Shown here in pieces: positions 61,236 to 64,000 of a DNA stretch of 64,000 bases. This DNA comes from Sulfurimonas sp. HSL3-1. Its GTDB lineage: Bacteria > Campylobacterota > Campylobacteria > Campylobacterales > Sulfurimonadaceae. Numbering within the stretch: the first letter of the stretch is position 1; every line of letters starts with the position of its first letter. A program made the translations under genes and the position numbers. The notes under the pieces were generated by a model, which made no database searches, had not been told where the DNA came from, and worked only from the letters and a program-made list of their open reading frames with translations. Location of the stretch: assembly GCF_039645995.1 (NCBI RefSeq), contig NZ_CP147920.1, forward strand, positions 2,294,001 through 2,358,000, in the 5' to 3' direction.

Positions 61236-61298
61236 TTGCCTTTTAAGGCTTGTACGATTCGCAATTTAGTTGCTCACATGTATTGCCCTTTAGGGCTT
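61236..61298. repeat. Two similar short hairpins after ilvD / at pglF stop
   Basis: TTGCCTTTTAAGGCTT (61236-61251) and TTGCCCTTTAGGGCTT (61283-61298) are 47 bp apart and differ by two paired bases, so the stem is conserved. The second contains the TAA stop of pglF (61290-61292). They lie between convergent ilvD and pglF and may be 3'-end structures for both. Confidence 0.5.
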
Positions 61299-63068
61299 AT
61301 GATCAAACTCCGGTACAATCTGTTTCAACGCCGCCACCTTGTCCTTTGTCTCTAAAAGCTTTTCGATATCTTCTTCCAGCTTGTCAATGGGGTAGTCCGT
61401 TTTGCCGGCAATGAAGATGGAGCTGTACCGGGTCTTCTCCTCCGTATCGTCTATCAGCAGCTCTTCGTAGAGCTTTTCGCCCGGGCGCAGGCCGCACACT
61501 TCGATCTTGATCTCATCCTCTTTGCCGTAGAGCCGAATCATCTGCCGGGCCAGATCGATGATCTTCACCGGTTCGCCCATGTCAAGAATAAAAAGCTCTC
61601 CCCCTTTGGCAATGGCGGCCGCCTGCAGCACCAGCTGGCATGCCTCCGGGATCAGCATGAAGTAGCGCGTCATCTCCGGGTCGGTTACCGTGACCGGCCC
61701 GCCCGCTTCGATCTGCCGTTTGAACTTCGGGATAACGCTGCCGCTGGAACCCAGCACGTTGCCGAAACGCACGGCGACGATCTCCGTCGCACCGCTCTGC
61801 ACGTTCCCCGCATAGAGCTCCGTCACCCGCTTCGTCGCCCCCATAACATTGGTCGGGCGCACCGCCTTGTCCGTCGAGACGATGACCACCTTCCCAACGC
61901 CCGCAGCAATACTGGCATCGATGACGTTTTTCGTCCCCAGGACGTTATTGCGTACCGCCGCTGTCTTGTTGGCTTCGCACAGCGGGACATGCTTGTAGGC
62001 CGCGGCATGGATGACGATGTCGGCTCCGAAGGCCGCCATCTTCTCCTCCAGTATCCTGCCGTCGGTCACGCTGAACATCTCCAGCGAGGCCTCGGGAATC
62101 GCTTCGCCGACCGTGTAGAGATTGAACTCGCTGTGGTCGATCAGGGCCAGGGCCGACGCGCCGAAACGGCGGCACTGGCGGGCGATCTCACTGCCGATGC
62201 TGCCTCCCGCACCGGTGATAAGCACGCGCTTTCCTTTCACAAAACCCGCAATCACCTCCTTGTCCAGGTCTTTCGGATGACGGGCGAGGAGATCTTCGAT
62301 GGAAAGATCTTCGAGTTTATCATACTGCCCTCCCAGCAGCCGCACCCGTTTGACTTCATTCACCCCGGCATCGCTCAGACGCGCGTAGAGCGCCTGGAGC
62401 TCATCCTGCGCCAGGGTGCTGGTAACTATCGCCGCGGCAATCCCGCGCTCGCGGATCAGGGATTCAACTGCCTCCTCGCCGTATACGCGGATATTGCTGA
62501 TATAGGTCCCGACGGCACTGCGGTTTTCCGCTGAGAGCACAACGACCGCGGAGGGGTAGTACGGGATATCCCCCTCCTGCGCACTTTTGATGATCGAAGC
62601 CGTTTTGGGGTTGACGCCTAACAGCAGTACCGGTTGCTGGTGGGATGAGCGCTCCTGCTCCGTCATCAGCCGTTTGGCAACACGCAGGGCGCCGATGGCA
62701 AAGATGGAGAGAAAAAAGTCGATGATGATCACACTGCGGGGAAAAGGGTCGAAGAGTGCCGGGAATAGCAGGTAAAAGCCCGTGAAAACCGTATAGGCCG
62801 CCACATGGGCCTTGACAATGTTCTTGGCCTCCGCGAAGCCGACGAAACGCCAGACGATAAAGTAAATCCGAAAAAAGAAAAACGCGACGACCTTGAAGCC
62901 GACCAGGTAAAGGTAGACCGTATCAAAAGATGAAAAGAACCGCAGCGGGATGTCAAAGTTGAAGCGCAGGGCGTAGGCGCCGTACAGCGTTGCCAGGGAG
63001 AGGAGCATATCCAGCAGCAGAAAGAAAAGGATCCGCTTGCCGGACGTCGGTCGCAACAGCCCGCTCAC
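61290..63068 (-). CDS. pglF: UDP-GlcNAc 4,6-dehydratase, membrane type (PglF-like)
   Basis: A 592-residue protein like Campylobacter PglF and WbpM. Four hydrophobic helices (about 10-130, e.g. ILFFLLLDMLLSLATLYGAY) are followed by a first Rossmann-like part and the dehydratase domain (about 280-580) with GAGGSIGSEIARQ, the TDK triad region VSTDKAVRPTNVMGATKR and RFGNVLGSSGSVIPKF. It makes UDP-4-keto-6-deoxy-GlcNAc for bacillosamine-type sugars. GTG at 63068 overlaps the aminotransferase stop (GTGA). Confidence 0.9.
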   Translation of the reverse strand: MSGLLRPTSGKRILFFLLLDMLLSLATLYGAYALRFNFDIPLRFFSSFDTVYLYLVGFKVVAFFFFRIYFIVWRFVGFAEAKNIVKAHVAAYTVFTGFYLLFPALFDPFPRSVIIIDFFLSIFAIGALRVAKRLMTEQERSSHQQPVLLLGVNPKTASIIKSAQEGDIPYYPSAVVVLSAENRSAVGTYISNIRVYGEEAVESLIRERGIAAAIVTSTLAQDELQALYARLSDAGVNEVKRVRLLGGQYDKLEDLSIEDLLARHPKDLDKEVIAGFVKGKRVLITGAGGSIGSEIARQCRRFGASALALIDHSEFNLYTVGEAIPEASLEMFSVTDGRILEEKMAAFGADIVIHAAAYKHVPLCEANKTAAVRNNVLGTKNVIDASIAAGVGKVVIVSTDKAVRPTNVMGATKRVTELYAGNVQSGATEIVAVRFGNVLGSSGSVIPKFKRQIEAGGPVTVTDPEMTRYFMLIPEACQLVLQAAAIAKGGELFILDMGEPVKIIDLARQMIRLYGKEDEIKIEVCGLRPGEKLYEELLIDDTEEKTRYSSIFIAGKTDYPIDKLEEDIEKLLETKDKVAALKQIVPEFDHKP

Positions 63069-64000
63069 ACCACCACCTTCCGGATGATGTCGGAGACCCT
63101 GATAACATCCTCCTGCGTCATCTGGGTGCCGCTCGGCAGGCAGAGGCCGCATGAGAACAACTGTTCACTAACACCGTCCGTCACTGCTTCGGCCCCCGAA
63201 AACAGGGGCTGAAGGTGCATCGGTTTCCAGAGGGGACGGCTCTCGATATCGTGATCTTCCAACGCGGTTCTGACCCGCTCGGGATCGGAATGACCCAGGG
63301 TCAGCGTCGTCAGCCAGCGGTTCCCCTGGGCACCCGGCAGCTCCGGCATAAAATCGATTTCGTCGATCTCCCCCAGCGCTTCTTGGTACCAGCCGAAGAT
63401 CCGGCGCCGCTGCGTCACGCGCTCGGCCAGCACCTCCATCTGCGCCACGCCGATGGCAGCTAGGACATTACTCATCCGGTAGTTGTACCCCAGCTCTTTG
63501 TGCTCGTACCATGGCGTCGGCTCTTTCGCCTGCGTCGCATAGAACATCGCCTTTGCGATCGCCTCTTCACTTTTAGAGACGAGCATCCCCCCGCCGGAGG
63601 TGGAGAGGATCTTGTTTCCGTTGAAGGAGTAGACGCCGAAGTCGCCCCAGGTGCCCGTATGGACACCATCCAAGGTCGCCCCGAGGCTCTCGGCCGCATC
63701 TTCGATCACAACGATACCGTGCTCCCGGCAGATCGCCATGATCCGCCGCATCTCCGCGCACTGGCCGTAAAGGTGGGTCACTATCAGGGCCTTCGGCGGT
63801 TTCGGTGCACGCGCTATCGCAAGCTCGAGCAACTCAGGGGAGAGATTCCAGCTCTTTGCGTCGGCATCGATGAAAAGCGGCGTCGCCTGCTGGTAAAGGA
63901 TGGCGGCAACGGAACCGATGAAGGTGAACGACGACGCCAAAACGATATCGCCCTCCCCGATACCGCTGACACGCAGCGCCAGGTGCAGCGCCGCCGTCCC
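63065..64000 (-). CDS. pglE: PLP sugar aminotransferase (PglE-like), 5' end cut
   Basis: 312 codons of a DegT/DnrJ/EryC1/StrS-family aminotransferase; the N-terminus lies beyond the window edge (frame open to 64000, beginning GTAALHLALRVSGIGEGDIV). The PLP lysine is in SFNGNKILSTSGGG, with VIEDAAESLGATLDG (Asp of PLP ring) and the C-terminal PLWKPMHLQPLFSG. Its product would be UDP-4-amino-sugar from the PglF product. It overlaps pglF by 4 nt. Homologues serve N-glycan or legionaminic-type pathways; which one cannot be told. Confidence 0.88.
   Translation of the reverse strand, partial: GTAALHLALRVSGIGEGDIVLASSFTFIGSVAAILYQQATPLFIDADAKSWNLSPELLELAIARAPKPPKALIVTHLYGQCAEMRRIMAICREHGIVVIEDAAESLGATLDGVHTGTWGDFGVYSFNGNKILSTSGGGMLVSKSEEAIAKAMFYATQAKEPTPWYEHKELGYNYRMSNVLAAIGVAQMEVLAERVTQRRRIFGWYQEALGEIDEIDFMPELPGAQGNRWLTTLTLGHSDPERVRTALEDHDIESRPLWKPMHLQPLFSGAEAVTDGVSEQLFSCGLCLPSGTQMTQEDVIRVSDIIRKVVV

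Noticed and set aside
1-64000. CRISPR array or full insertion sequence
   Set aside because: Apart from the REP-flanked RAYT unit I saw no regularly spaced repeats and no DDE transposase or IS ends.

Overview
The window reads as a chromosome segment of a free-living member of Campylobacterota (Epsilonproteobacteria), probably near Sulfurimonas or Sulfuricurvum. The evidence is the nifU-like / TPR / murE order, the short-form L24, S5 and MurE proteins, an spc operon without rpmD (L30), AT-rich TATAAT -10 boxes with weak -35 boxes, many c-type cytochromes, and the start of a pgl-type sugar locus (pglE/pglF homologues). Base composition is fairly GC-rich apart from a clearly AT-rich patch at about 23.4-25.5 kb. 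Assignment to a genus is inference.

Layout. 0-8.6 kb: housekeeping genes on the minus strand (ispA 5' part, ybaB, panD, a [2Fe-2S] ferredoxin, a lipoprotein packed with N-glycosylation sequons, an outer-membrane protein, murE, a TPR protein, nifU-like, an aldo/keto reductase, a GltB-like FMN protein, DoxX). 8.7-11.6 kb: the alpha operon rpmJ-rpsM-rpsK-rpsD-rpoA-rplQ. 11.9-21.1 kb: an RDD/ankyrin membrane protein, two tandem nine-haem cytochromes, an OmpR-type response regulator and a porin / periplasmic binding protein / histidine kinase operon. 21.1-23.3 kb: CvfB-like S1 protein and amrS. 23.4-26.0 kb: AT-rich accessory patch with a REP-associated transposase between two inverted REP hairpins and a chimeric lipoprotein. 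26.0-29.6 kb: OmpV-like protein, a globin-CZB-GGDEF cyclase, a 2OG-Fe(II) oxygenase and tRNA-Pro. 29.7-40.3 kb: S10-spc-secY-map-infA (20 ribosomal proteins). 40.4-43.9 kb: AAA/DUF4143 ATPase and a PAS-GGDEF-EAL protein. 43.9-52.8 kb: a seven-gene minus-strand operon joining a LolA-like carrier, two FtsX-type permeases, their ATPase, a beta-barrel, a PhoX-like lipoprotein and a dihaem cytochrome lipoprotein. 52.8-58.6 kb: rnhB, plsC-like, a kexin-like subtilase with a separately encoded propeptide-like protein, and a MauG/CcpA-type peroxidase. 58.9-59.4 kb: four tRNAs (Ser, Cys, Leu, Gly). 59.5-61.2 kb: ilvD. 61.3-64.0 kb: pglF- and pglE-like genes, the latter cut by the window end.

How parts may work together. 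Both nine-haem cytochromes and the distant dihaem peroxidase carry the same promoter architecture: two ATGAA(G/A) half-sites 11 bp apart placed 10-11 bp upstream of a CATAmT -10 box. This is the layout expected for activation by an OmpR/PhoB-type regulator. The response regulator at 16.8 kb sits beside one of these sites, and its likely partner kinase is encoded with a periplasmic binding protein and a porin. I infer one redox or anion-responsive regulon.

The 43.9-52.8 kb operon looks like a dedicated lipoprotein-handling or surface-display system whose cargo would be its own two lipoproteins. The lipoprotein at 1.5-2.1 kb has eleven acidic-X-N-X-S/T sequons in about 208 residues, which fits the pgl-type sugar genes at the other end of the window. 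A set of genes appears to be transcribed from -10 boxes only 5-8 nt before the start codon, so leaderless mRNAs are probably common here. All of these are readings of the sequence; none has been tested by search or experiment.
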